Assembly: GCA_025617375.2 (NCBI GenBank)
Contig: JAMYGW020000002.1
Span: 3,534,001 to 3,598,000, forward strand
Length of the DNA stretch: 64,000 bases
DNA from: Acarospora socialis
Lineage: Eukaryota; Ascomycota; Lecanoromycetes; Acarosporales; Acarosporaceae
Direction: 5' to 3'
Below, in pieces: positions 48,725 through 59,392 of the stretch (the stretch's first letter is position 1; each line of letters opens with the position of its first letter). The translations under genes and the position numbers were made by a program. Below the pieces are notes generated by a model. The model ran no database searches, was not told where the DNA came from, and saw nothing but the letters and a program-made list of their open reading frames with translations.

Positions 48725-49688
48725 ACTACGAAATTTCAGATCGGATGTCTTTCTGTTAAGGTATGATCAACTAGTTAATCTTGACCAGCTGTAGTGAGTT
48801 CTTCGTCGCAGAAGCCATCAAGCTGCGAAAGTGGTGTTTTATGCAAGATTCATGCACTTTGGAGTTGAGTAACGTTAAAGCCTTGGTTTGAAGCCTGGAA
48901 TCGATTGCTGATCTTAGCTTTGCGGCACGTTGTAAGTGGAATGACTTGTAACAATTGCAACGTGAAGGTGATCAGCTCATAGACGTCAAAGGATTGTACA
49001 GGGATCAAGCAAATTTCAGATTCAGTGGTCCGAACTTTGTGCATCGAATGCTGGTTGCCTTCAGGTGTACGCGTAATTGCATTTGACATTTTGAGGTGTC
49101 AGCTTAAGACAAAGACACCAATTTCCTGCAGCAACCATCTCTTGTTTTGAATGCCAGTTCTGACCCATAGCTTGGCGTTACCCTCCATCTGGGGGTATCT
49201 ATGATTTGCAACAGCCAGGTTACTTGATTGAAGAGAGTATGAACGCACACTTCCATGCAACAAAGAGAGTCATATAGAATCATTACCTGCGTCCGATATA
49301 ACTGCGCACTCCGAGCATTCCGAATCTCGATTTTGAAGGTGGCTCAGCCATTGAAACACCACTATGGCGCCGCACGATATAAAGTTGGACCTTGAATAGT
49401 TAAGTGATTGCTTCAACGACGTCTTGAGGATGATCATTCACGATATGTCCTTCGATTTGTATTGTAAGATGGAGCCCAACCAAGCGTCGTATATGATCCT
49501 CCATATCCCTGTGCGAAAGAATCAGGTTGAGATGCTGTTGAGTTACCATGCCCGTGATGGCCTGCAGCACCAAAAGCGCTGGATAATGGTATCGAATTAG
49601 ACTGGAATCAAGTGCATCACTATTTTGAGTACTGCATAATGTGGTTTGCTGGTACCGGGCTGGTATCCACCTAGTCATAAATTGCTGC
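48725..49688. other. Intergenic, tandem minus-strand genes
   Basis: Sequence between the VTC2/3-like 3' end and the unknown gene's start. It contains no supported gene. Confidence 0.4.
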
Positions 49689-52211
49689 TCAAAAAAGCCC
49701 TTGCGGAACGAGGACAACCTCCGGATACGAATGGCTCAGGAAGCCAGCTGTCCGGTTGAGAATAGGTTGGTTCTCGTCGTTGCTAGTAACAGCTCGATAC
49801 TATGGGGGTAGTTTAGTACTCGAGTAGAACAACGTGGAAGGAGGTTGCTCTTACCTTGAACGCGAAGTTTAAGCACAGGGCAACGATCAGCGCTACACAT
49901 ACAACGAGTGGACCAACAATATTGTCAAAGTCCTTCCCGCTTCTTTCTTGGATCATTTTGCTGCGTGTTACATACATCCACCATCCCCAACCTCCCGCAA
50001 ATACGGCGATTGAGGTATAGACAACAGCCAGACTTCGCGCCACGCTGTTCGACTCGCCAGCAGCGTTGTAGAGTCCAAGGGATAGAGATGCCAGCAGAAC
50101 CGATACATTTTGCCATTTAATGAAGGTTCTCTGGTTTGCAAGCCAAACTTTCGGTTCAACTTTGACCGGACCTGAGTCCTTTATGAGTGGGCCAGGATGC
50201 CGTACTCCAGGCGGTAACTTGACTTGCCCCTGACGACGCGCCCGTGCATACTTTGAGGTTGAGAAGGAGGGAAACAGGGCACGAAGACCTGAAGATGTTT
50301 TCGATTGTTCCCGACTGGCTTGTGGTCCATCATCATCAGAGTCTTCTTCTTCTACAACATTGTTTTCACCGGACTTCGGCTTCAAATCTGATTTCGATAG
50401 GCTGAGGTCTTTGTTCTCTTCTATCGTGGCGCTGGTGTCCATATGAGCAAGGTAAGACTTGCCAACTGGGGAACCTTTGGCAGGCTTGAAGACAGGGCTA
50501 TACTTCGATCCAAGCAAGCTGCCCACCGCAAACTCATCTTCCGCTTTCTTAGCTTTCTTATCCTGCTCCTCTTCGAAAGCAGTCTCCGGATCTTTCCTGA
50601 TGTCAGTCTCAACCTCACTGAGCCAGAAAGGGAAGCTGTTGACGTGGTCTTCGAACAGCTGCGCTACTCCATGAACAAATTTTGAAAATCGAGGCGCCTC
50701 TTTCACGAGGTGAGAGGACATCAGATCGGCTACCCATTCATTTGTCCTTTTCTTGGCGCCATCTCTGACCTTAATATCTAGCAGTGCGAACGGAAAACGT
50801 GAAACTTGTCCCTTCTTAATGCCGGTGAAGGGATACTCCATTCCAGTTTCGTCAATATCGGATCGATGCCATTCTTCCGGATTCCGACAAGGATTTTCAG
50901 GGTCAAGCGAATCCTCCCTGATGAAAGCCAGATCCGTATCTAAGGAGATTCGAATCATATCATCGCCAGGAATCTGGAATGCAGAGCGCGTATAGTTTGC
51001 TCTTACGACCGGCTGGAGGTTATTCTCCTGAATGAAGCTCTTAATCTCGTTCACGTTCTTTTGAAACTGTTCAACGGCGTCTGGACCGGTGTCTTGACGA
51101 GCTTGTAACTTCGACACGCTCTTTTCCATCTGGTACTCCCCCTTCATAAACGGCCGCACATATTTGTCTTTTATAGGAAAGCGTATCTCTTCGCTGTCAC
51201 CACATTCTCTAATGGTCTTTTTCTCAAACATGATTTCAGGTTTGTCACGCAATTGGCCAAACCAGCGCAGCCGCAAGGATGACACATCAGACGCGCGGTC
51301 GACTTTTTGCATGTAAAGGGAAAAGCCAGGATTATCAAAATAGAGCGACGTGATTGTCGGGTCGGTCTGTGTTGCCTCTGCAATTTTGGAGGTTTGAGGG
51401 TTGTATACTAGAACCGGCAAATGTCGCAGAACGTAAGTCTTCACCTCCAGGAGGTTCTCGGGGTGCACCCAAACTGTAAGAGATTAGGCACAAGCAAAAG
51501 CCTATGGGTGCCATACGCACATTTATATGACTTGTACTTTCTACTTGGTTGTGACTCGGAGAAGGACTTAGATCTGTCTTCAGAGGCTCTGTCAAGGTGT
51601 TGTCGGACGAACGAATACATCGCCGACAGCCGGTACAACAAAGGCGAATAGTCTTCCGAGTTGAATGGTAAGGCTGCTAATCGAACTTGCAGCAAGGGCC
51701 TTACCCGATAGTTCGAACCCCGTTTCCGATCATGCTTTTTCGCTGCCTTCAGAAAGCCAGTGAAGTTGATCCGGCTGTACTTTTCCAGTTCATTCGTCTC
51801 TTTCGTGATTCTGTCCAGCTCCTCGAGAACCTCCTTCAAAATGGTCTGCTTTTCGTCTCCCTGATCGTCTTGCTTCCCACTCTCTTCTCGTTCCCCACTG
51901 CTCTGTTCACCTCCTGGTTGTGACACGAGCGCTTCCAATCTCGATTCGCATTTCGAAGTGCGGTCTCGAAGCTGTTTGTAGGTTTCGACCTGGAAATTAT
52001 TGACCTTCTCCAACTGAACATTGATCAATTCTTCCACAAACGCTCCCTCGTCTTCTTCTGTCCACTTCCGTCCTCCATCGGTCTGTCTAATTGGAGACTC
52101 TTGATCCGAGACATCGCTCTCCCGGAGAAGCTTCTTCAATGCCTTGTAGTCGATGTACTGGTCTCTCCATGGCTCGTATATCGACTTCTTCAGTGTCCTG
52201 CCGAAGCGCAT
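49689..52211 (-). CDS. VTC2: Vacuolar transporter chaperone subunit, Vtc2/Vtc3 type (SPX protein)
   Basis: Three exons (52211-51521, 51473-49855, 49799-49689) encode 806 residues. An SPX domain (MRFGRTLKKSIYEPWRDQYIDY, then the lysine-rich NFTGFLKAAKKHDRK) senses inositol pyrophosphates. The polyphosphate-polymerase-like tunnel domain follows from about 232 (FWVHPENLLEVKTYVLRHLP, LRLRWFG, KEAPRFSKFVHGVAQLFED), then a disordered acidic linker and about three C-terminal membrane helices (SVLLASLSLGLYNAAG, VYTSIAVFAGGWGW, LVVCVALIVALCLNFAF). SPX start and linker place it with regulatory Vtc2/Vtc3 rather than catalytic Vtc4; a LLDIKV motif replaces the VLEVKL that carries the Mn-binding Glu of Vtc4. 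The start is the ATG at 52211. The last exon (37 codons) rests on splice signals only. Confidence 0.87.
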
Positions 52212-52498
52212 CCTCAATCTCTAGTAAAGCTCGGATCGGAGTTTGTGGTGGTTGAAATGTATTGCTGGTGCATCCCGATGTAGGCGTCCCAGTCCCAGTA
52301 ACTCTAACCCACTAACACCTTGATGTTCTTATAAGTAAGTGTCCTCTGAAGAAGTGAGGAGTGCTAGCCAATTAATCCCCGCACCAGCACACCGGAGGTT
52401 ATGATCTTCCCTCCGAGGGCGGTAAATTATTCTGCCTACCTATTCTTAGACTGACTTCATACATGACTGCTGTATAATAAGCACAACATAGGTCAGCA
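52212..52498. promoter_or_regulatory. Divergent promoter region VTC2 / Nudix gene
   Basis: 287 bp separate the two starts. No specific site was recognised. Confidence 0.35.
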
Positions 52499-53990
52499 AT
52501 GCCACTCGACGAAGCTGCAGAACCGGCCTCCTTAATCAAGCATGTCTCCAACGCGATCTCCGACCTTGCTATGAACCAATTTCCCGCCGTACCCAATCCG
52601 CCCAATTGCACGAAACGAGCTTCCGTTGCCCTGATTATCCGTGCCCGACCTAATTTCCTCCACTGGCCGCCATCCACATCGCCCGCCACCAATACAGACC
52701 CTTCCCAGTCTATACAAGAGCAATTGGCCCACTTCTTCTCGCAGCCATGGTCTCAACAGGGAGATCCTGAGATCTTATTCATCAAGCGCGCCGCGAGATC
52801 AGGGGACAGATGGACAAGTCACGTTGCCCTACCGGGGGGGAAGCGGGATGCCGAAGATGCAGACGACAAGGCAACTTCGATCCGGGAGACATTGGAGGAA
52901 GTAGGCATCGACTTGAACGATGAGCGAGCAATCTTCGTGGGCAATCTGCCTCAACGCGTCATTACCACGGACTGGGGCAACGTGCCGTAAGTTCCGAAGT
53001 CGATGACCCATTGGCAATCCCAATACAACACTGACCAACCGAAGACTAATGGTCCTCTGCCCATTCGTATTCCTCCTCACACACCACGCCGTCCCGTCCC
53101 TCAAACTCCAGCCCGCAGAAGTCGGCTCAGCCCACTGGGTCTCCATCCGCGCTCTCCTATCCCCGTCCCTACTAACCTTCGAGTGCGCCGACGTCTCAGA
53201 CCGGTGCGCTCGGCGCGGCGGGCTTCTAGTCCGCTACTTTCTCCGCCTCATGCTCGGCAAGATGCGATTCGCTGCCGTCCGACTAATCCCAACCGAGAGC
53301 CTATACTGCAGCTCCGCGCCGGGCTTTCTCCCTCCTTCATCTTCGTCCTCCCCCAACCTCAAGTTAAACCCGGATACCACCACCAAACCGCCACAATCCG
53401 CTCTCCTCGCCACCCTCACCCACTACCTCCGCACCCTCACCCTCAACCTCACCAATTTCACCACGCCTCCAAAGCGGCCCAGCACCGACAAGCCCCTCCT
53501 CCTCTGGGGCCTAACCCTCGACATCGTCGCCGACTTCCTGGAACTCCTAATCCCGCACAACGAGTCCAATCTCTGGTCATACCCAACCTACACGCCGCTC
53601 GACATCCGCTTCGTGACCTGGCTCGTCACGTACTCGTTCCGCCGCCGAAAACGCCTCGAGATCGAGCGCGGGGCTGGTATGGAGGGAGGTGGGCCGGCGA
53701 GGGTGGAGGTGGGGTTGGACGCTGTTGCGAGTGGGGGACGTGGAGGTGAGGCAGTCGGGGAAGGTCGTGAGCGGGCGGTAAAATGGGAGGGTGCTGGGCA
53801 AGGAGATCAACAAAAGGCGAAGGGCAGGCAGCAAGGGTTGAGGTCAAGTGCTGTGCGGGTGATGCTCGATGGGTATTTTGAGATACTGCAGAAGGCTGTG
53901 ATTTTGGCGGTGGTGCTCAGACTTGGGGTCGGTGCGGCTGTGGGATTAGCATTGTGGCGTCGGTTGGTACGGGCACGGCGGCGGAAATAG
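52499..53990 (+). CDS. Nudix hydrolase (CoA-diphosphatase-like) with C-terminal membrane helix
   Basis: Two exons (52499-52986, 53045-53990) encode 477 residues. The Nudix core is at about 40-210: KRASVALIIRARPNF, ILFIKRAARSGDRWTSHVAL, then the box PGGKRDAEDADDKATSIRE continuing TLEEVGI (112-137). The spacing is one residue longer than the strict GX5E rule, as is seen in this fungal group. The C-terminal half carries RFVTWLVTYSFRRRKRLEIE, a Gly/Arg-rich stretch and a final hydrophobic helix (VILAVVLRLGVGAAVGLAL), so the protein is probably tail-anchored to a membrane. Substrate (coenzyme A, acyl-CoA or other dinucleotides) is inferred only. Confidence 0.85.
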
Positions 53991-54162
53991 ACTTCTGGGT
54001 CCGGGTTGGATCGAGGTGTTTGTTAGACTTCCGTTTTGTATTCATCCCAAAGTATGGGTCTTAGAGAACTTGTACCCTAGCCAGAACGACAACCAGCAGG
54101 GGTATTTTGTCTAATGAATCCCTACCTAGACCACAGCTAAACGCCGTTACTGCGTATCATAA

Positions 54163-55613
54163 TCAAACATGGACTTCCTCCCCAACCTCGTCCGCCTGAT
54201 TACCATGCTCATCAACCCACTCCCAAGCCAGCAACTTCCAGTTCAGCCCTGGCCGCCAAAACAGCCCATATCCCAAGCCCGGCTCACAACGATCCTCATC
54301 AGTCCTCCCCGGGTCCTCCACGCCCTCAACGGGACTCGACCCAATAGTCACCTGCATTTCGCTCGTCAAACCTCCACTCCGCGGCATCCTTTTCCCAAAC
54401 ACGACCCGTCCGAATCGCGAGTGGTTAATTGCCATGCAACACATGACGCACGGCTCGTGCAAGATGTATATCTCCAAGTCCAGGCACAGGTACCCGTGCG
54501 GGGCTATAGGAGATTCGGTGTAGTAGGCATGTTCTAAGTCGCAAAGCGGCCGGTCCACGAACACGTCGTCGGTAGGCATTTCCGAGGCAGTTTTTCTAAT
54601 GGTGTCTGACGCAAATGCCTGTCGGGCAAGGGTTTCGGCAACTTCTCGCCGTTTGCGAGCTATCATGCCAATAGCCCGCATGACGGCATGGGCCATGACG
54701 TTACCACTCCCAGTTTTGGGCTTCACGCTCCCAGCCGCACCAGCGCACCATCTGCCGTCGCCAGCAACGGCCAGAACGACAGGCTTCACGCCCGCCTTCC
54801 TGTCGACAACGACTGCACCGATGGCCTCGCCCAACGACAAAGCATGCACCTCTCTCCCAACCCGCCTCGCCAACGCCATATACTCATCCACCTGCGGTCT
54901 GATCTCGGCTTCGGCGCGAGAGACGAGACTCGGATGTGGGCCGAACGGATTGTTGCGCTTGTACACGGTGGGCCAGTATTGACGGCTCCATAGCGCTGCT
55001 TGCTCGTCGGACGTGGGAGGCAGGAGTGGGACTGGTATGGTGCGCACGACGGGAATAATTTGGGAGTCGGAGAATGGCCGGAGGGTCGCGAGGATGGAGG
55101 TTAGGTCGGAGCTGGGAACTGTGCTTGCGGCACACAACAAGAGGTGGAGGGTCGGCTCTGAGGCCTTCTCTCTTTCCAAGAACGACGTGTCTACATGGCT
55201 ATTTTGATCTACGCTTTCAGCGTTTTTGTCCTCCACTTCGTTGGCCTTGGTATTTCGGCTGGTGAGAGGTAATGACAACCTCAGCTGGTCAGGCAAGAAG
55301 CCAGGCTTAGCGAACCGCCTGAGATGTTGAAGGTTGATAGCATCCTGCTCGGGGATTGCTTCTTGTAGCTCCCTTGTATACAGTCAGAGCCTGTCTTATC
55401 AGGCACAGAGGGGAAGATATACCTCAGAATCGTATTTGCAGACCTTGTCGGGATTTCTACCACATGCGCCTCTACCGTCTGCTTCAACACCTGCGTTTCG
55501 AGGCATGTCTTCAACGGCTTCAACCGGCCATGGCGCAGCGGGGATCCCGGCGTGTCACCCTTCTTCAGAAAGAGTGGTGCTAGGGTGTCATTGCTGATAC
55601 TGGTAGCGAGCAT
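54163..55613 (-). CDS. TAD3: tRNA-specific adenosine deaminase subunit Tad3
   Basis: Two exons (55613-55423, 55372-54163) encode 466 residues. The cytidine-deaminase fold is at the C-terminus, with the zinc cysteines in HEPCVMCCMAINHSRFGRV and the first zinc ligand in MAHAVMRAI. Here the catalytic Glu of HAE is replaced by Val, as is diagnostic for the non-catalytic Tad3 partner. Tad3 pairs with Tad2 to convert A34 to inosine in tRNA anticodons. The N-terminus (1-190) is the Tad3-specific extension (TRSANTILRELQEAIP, RFAKPGFLPDQLRLSLPL). It converges with the Nudix gene, 172 bp apart. The intron uses an AAG acceptor. Confidence 0.92.
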
Positions 55614-55874
55614 GTCGTGGAGCGGAAGGGTTGCGTCTTAGGGTACACGGCGGGCGGTTTAGCATTGTTCCGGAGGTCTGACGTCACCTTAAACCTCCCT
55701 TATCACCTAACCTAGGAATCCAAATCGTAGAGGGGTCAGGTCCACAGTGCAGCATCTAGCTATAGCAAAAGGAGTATAGAAACTTTGATTACACACTCCA
55801 CACTGAAGAGGTGGTATCCGATCGATAAGGTATTTAACTAGGACTATAGCTGGACTCAGTCTACATTGATTCGG
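55614..55874. other. Intergenic, LtrA 3' to TAD3 5'
   Basis: A short stretch with no recognised feature. Confidence 0.35.
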
Positions 55875-58560
55875 CTAAAGCTGATAGAATCCCTTCTCTC
55901 CGCCCTCCTGCTTTGCGACTTCCTCCACATTGACCACCTGCCCCGATTTCGCGGCATTCTCCACGTCCTTGCTCCGAAACGTGCATTCAGCGGAGTAATT
56001 ACAGGTTCGCTTGTCCCGCCAGAAAGACTCGTTTATACAGGTTGAGCCAAGTAGATCCGTGATGAGGACTAGAACAATCAGCCCAGTCGTCGTTGAGACG
56101 AGTTGGAGCGAATCCAGCCGGTCTGTAAGAGGTAGACAGATCAAACAGACTGCCACTGCGGAACGGACAGCTAGCCGATGTCGTTTCCGTATCCGTATGC
56201 CTTCGACCTCTTTGTGCACATGGCATATCGATATGATCCCTACACGCGTGAGAACCTTGATGATGGCTTGGTAGAACAGAAATTTGACAGGTCTTACCCA
56301 TGCATGCAAGGGCGATGCCCAGTCCAGTGCAGTAGAACCACCGTAAGCCAGGGCTAACCTCGCCTATCGACCTCCCTATGTAACCCTCACTCAGAGTTTC
56401 AAGATCCGCCTCATTACGATCATGAGCCAACACGATACGAGATAGCGCCGCTGCTGCAAGAAGGAAACTCATAACGAACGGCAGGTGCACAGAGATCCAT
56501 AGCAAGGCTGTGACGAGGTCTAGTTAGTACAAACCTTCCAAGAACGGTGATGGTATGCTTACACGATACATAGTGTCTCCGGATAGCATGATAGTGTAGG
56601 TTGAAAGAATCAATCTCAAAGTAGAGCCAATTAAAACAGAAAGCCTGAATGACACCTAGTATGGCTTTTCCGAAGAATCTGCGATCGTGTTATTCAAAGG
56701 CTGCAACGCACGACAAGAGGGGACTCACGCGTTAAGGCCGAAAGGGGACCTATTCTGGTATAGTAACGCAACAACTGAACCGCTCTAGGTCAGTCAATGG
56801 CCTTTCAGGGAGGCATCTGCAATTACACACCAGAATAACCGAAGACGAGGCCGACGAAAGCATTTGTCCGCTGAGCTACAATTAAATCAGCACGCCTGGA
56901 TCTATTGAAAGCGCATTCCCGGTAGGAGCCACAAGGTTATGTATCGAGGAATGGAGAAGTCAGTGTAGGGGAAGGAGAGATGCCGTTGAAGACGAACTTC
57001 TCCGCGTCTCCCATCTCAACAAAGCTTTCAATAGCAACAGTGCGAATGGGGATGGGCTATGTTATGTCCACAATAGAGCGGCTAGCCTCATACTTTTATG
57101 TTCGATGTTCACAGCTTTGGTAAGAGGCTGTCAGCACTGGTCGAATTCAGGGTCAGGTTGAACTGACCAGGGTAGAAATCAAAGTGCTTCTCGATCCAAC
57201 CACCAATAGCTTTACGGAGCCAGCCAGGCGCTCTAAAAAAAAAGATCAGGATTGTTTGACCGAAAAGGTCGAGTACTATGGCAATCCAAATCAGTGCTAG
57301 CCTCTGGGGCTCTGGTACGTGGATACTCGCGATCCAGAGGGAGCTCGGTATGACAACCAGCACGGCGTGGCAAATCATTACGCTGTGGATCATAGGGATC
57401 AGGTACGCGATCCAAAGGTAGTATACTGCGCCGAACAGCCGCTGTGTAAGCTGGAGACAGGAAACGACCTCTGTCAGCAAGATGAACGGAGAGAAACTTC
57501 TCCAGGTTACCCACGTAGAAAGCTATCAGCTGCGTGTAGGTGGTATCGAAAGAGGCATTGATATTCGTGGTGTATCCAAAGAGGCAGGCCATGCACAGAA
57601 GGATGCACATTCGTTGAACGATATCATCTAGAACATATCAGTCTCGAGTCTTTTGACTTGACCTCTCAGAGAAAAAGACCAGTCTCAAACCAGCTGACGA
57701 CCGTCGTTAGATCGCTCCATAATTTCCAGCTCAGGATGAATGTTATCGAAAAGCGCAGCAATGCCGCTCCTGTTGGGTCCTCGGCAGCCTTGTCGCCGTT
57801 GATAGCAATGATCCCGACATAGAGAAGGTCCACGAACAGCTCGAACGAAGCCACTTCCTCGACCTCTGACGCACGCCACAACAGGCCTTTGTGAAAGTAC
57901 TGCCGGACCACAGGCCTCCTCCAGAGCTTCATTGCCTGACCCCTTCGCCGTTCAGATGCCCAGTCATGCCCTCCGTGTGGTGCTGAATGGTCCCCATGCA
58001 TGGAGTTACTCCTGGAATCCGAGTCGTGCGTTCCTGCACCTGGTCAGCGGGAACTTTGATCGACTCTCAAACGCTCGAGCTGGCGAGCTCCCACTTACTC
58101 AAATGTGCACTGTACCCAAACTTGGAAAAGTTGGCATCCAAAGCAACGCCATGCTCGGTAAGCGAGTGAAGCTCCTTCGAAAGCGCATCCAATTCGGCGT
58201 GAACCGTTTCAAATTCCTCGTAGACAGTTGCGTGTTCCTCACGGAGGCGTTCCCGTCTGTTCTCGTGATGGGCATGAATCTCTCGAATGGCATCGAGCTT
58301 CCAAGGTCGTGTTAGCTTCTTCCTATACATTATGAAATCCGGCTGCATGCAACACGCACATGTTCAGGTGAGCCGTGGATATAGACATCAAACTCTCCCT
58401 CTTGGTGCTCCAACGGTAAGTTGTATCGCAGCTCTTCAAGCTTGCTCGGGGAAGGTGCAATGAGCACGCCACGTCCATCCGGTCGACGATATTTTTTCAT
58501 GCGCTGAACAATGTGATGCTTTCCGCCCGAGGCATGGCCAGATCTCCCACGGGAAGCCAT
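55875..58560 (-). CDS. Low-temperature-requirement A (LtrA) family membrane protein
   Basis: Eleven exons (58560-58360, 58297-58099, 58033-57680, 57627-57515, 57450-57168, 57114-57094, 56875-56831, 56774-56729, 56678-56563, 56507-56298, 56239-55875) join in frame to 650 residues. A 150-residue soluble N-terminus with a coiled segment (IREIHAHHENRRERLREEHA) precedes about ten hydrophobic helices: SEVEEVASFELFVDLLYVG, CILLCMACLFGYTTN, RLFGAVYYLWIAYLIPM, LALIWIAIVLDLFGQ, TNAFVGLVFGYS, CFNWLYFEID, VHLPFVMSFLLAAAALS. These order as in LtrA/PF06772 proteins. Function is poorly known; the family is named from Listeria cold growth. Two exons are only 21 and 45 nt; a donor GTCTTT and a 217-nt intron (56876-57093) are unusual, but each join restores conserved sequence. 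Confidence 0.85.
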
Positions 58561-59392
58561 GTGCCCTGCTGGTGCTTTCTTTTTGATTGTGTGAGGACGC
58601 GCAAGATATATATTGCAAAAAATTGACTTGACATGATCACGTATTCCAAGCTCCTTTGGATTCCTCCAGCGGTCTGGTAGTCACTGTACTCGTACAGGAC
58701 ACCAATGACAATGCGATCCTACTCGGCTGAGATGCATGGTAGGTAGTCGTGTTTACCCTGCATATTGATGGATATGCGGGGCATGCTTAAGTCCGAGAAT
58801 CCTTACCAACCTACGGAGCTGCGAAATCTCTAGGGCCATAACGTAGCCGAGCGCCGGAGGCTTACTTGAGAGTAGCATGCTGTCAAGAGCACAATGTTGG
58901 TTATTGGAAGTGATCATATCTGAGTGTTAGGTAAGATTCGCTTTGCCAAGGGCCTCCGGCTATGGAGAGAGGAGCTTCAACATACTCAAGCTACCTACCT
59001 AAAGTAATAGTACATTCTGGCCTATGCCTATCCGATACAAGCCCCAGAAGCAAGTGATCTACCTATCCAAACGCCTGCTGCTATGCCATGAGCTCATAGG
59101 ATCCATCTTTGCCTGCGACACCTTGCTTCGACGAGACCTGTCTTGAACGCCGTAATGGTACAGAAGGACGGACATAGAGAACGCAGAAGCCAAGGAGTGA
59201 CCCCAGTTATTACATACTATCAGTGATCAATCATCATCAATCATCAACTCATTCTCAGTAATCGACCACCAGGGCCCCCGTTGCACACCTGAACCAAGCC
59301 AAGAATAAGCGCTCCCGGTCTTCGTGATCATCAATCAACAATAGGCTCTATGACCCTTCAGGCCATGTACTGAGTTCGACGAACGACTAGAC
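58561..59392. other. Intergenic, tandem minus-strand genes
   Basis: Sequence between the PFK-2 3' end and the LtrA start. A short imperfect hairpin (CCCTGCATAT with ATATGCGGGG) lies at about 58757-58782. No gene was seen. Confidence 0.4.

Noticed and set aside
51695-51722. GGGGTTCGAAC on the minus strand, like a tRNA B box
   Set aside because: It lies inside exon 1 of the VTC2/3 gene and codes for conserved-looking residues; no acceptor stem or A box surrounds it.
58757-58782. Short imperfect hairpin upstream of the PFK-2 3' region
   Set aside because: Ten-base arms with a mismatch can occur by chance and no gene ends exactly there.
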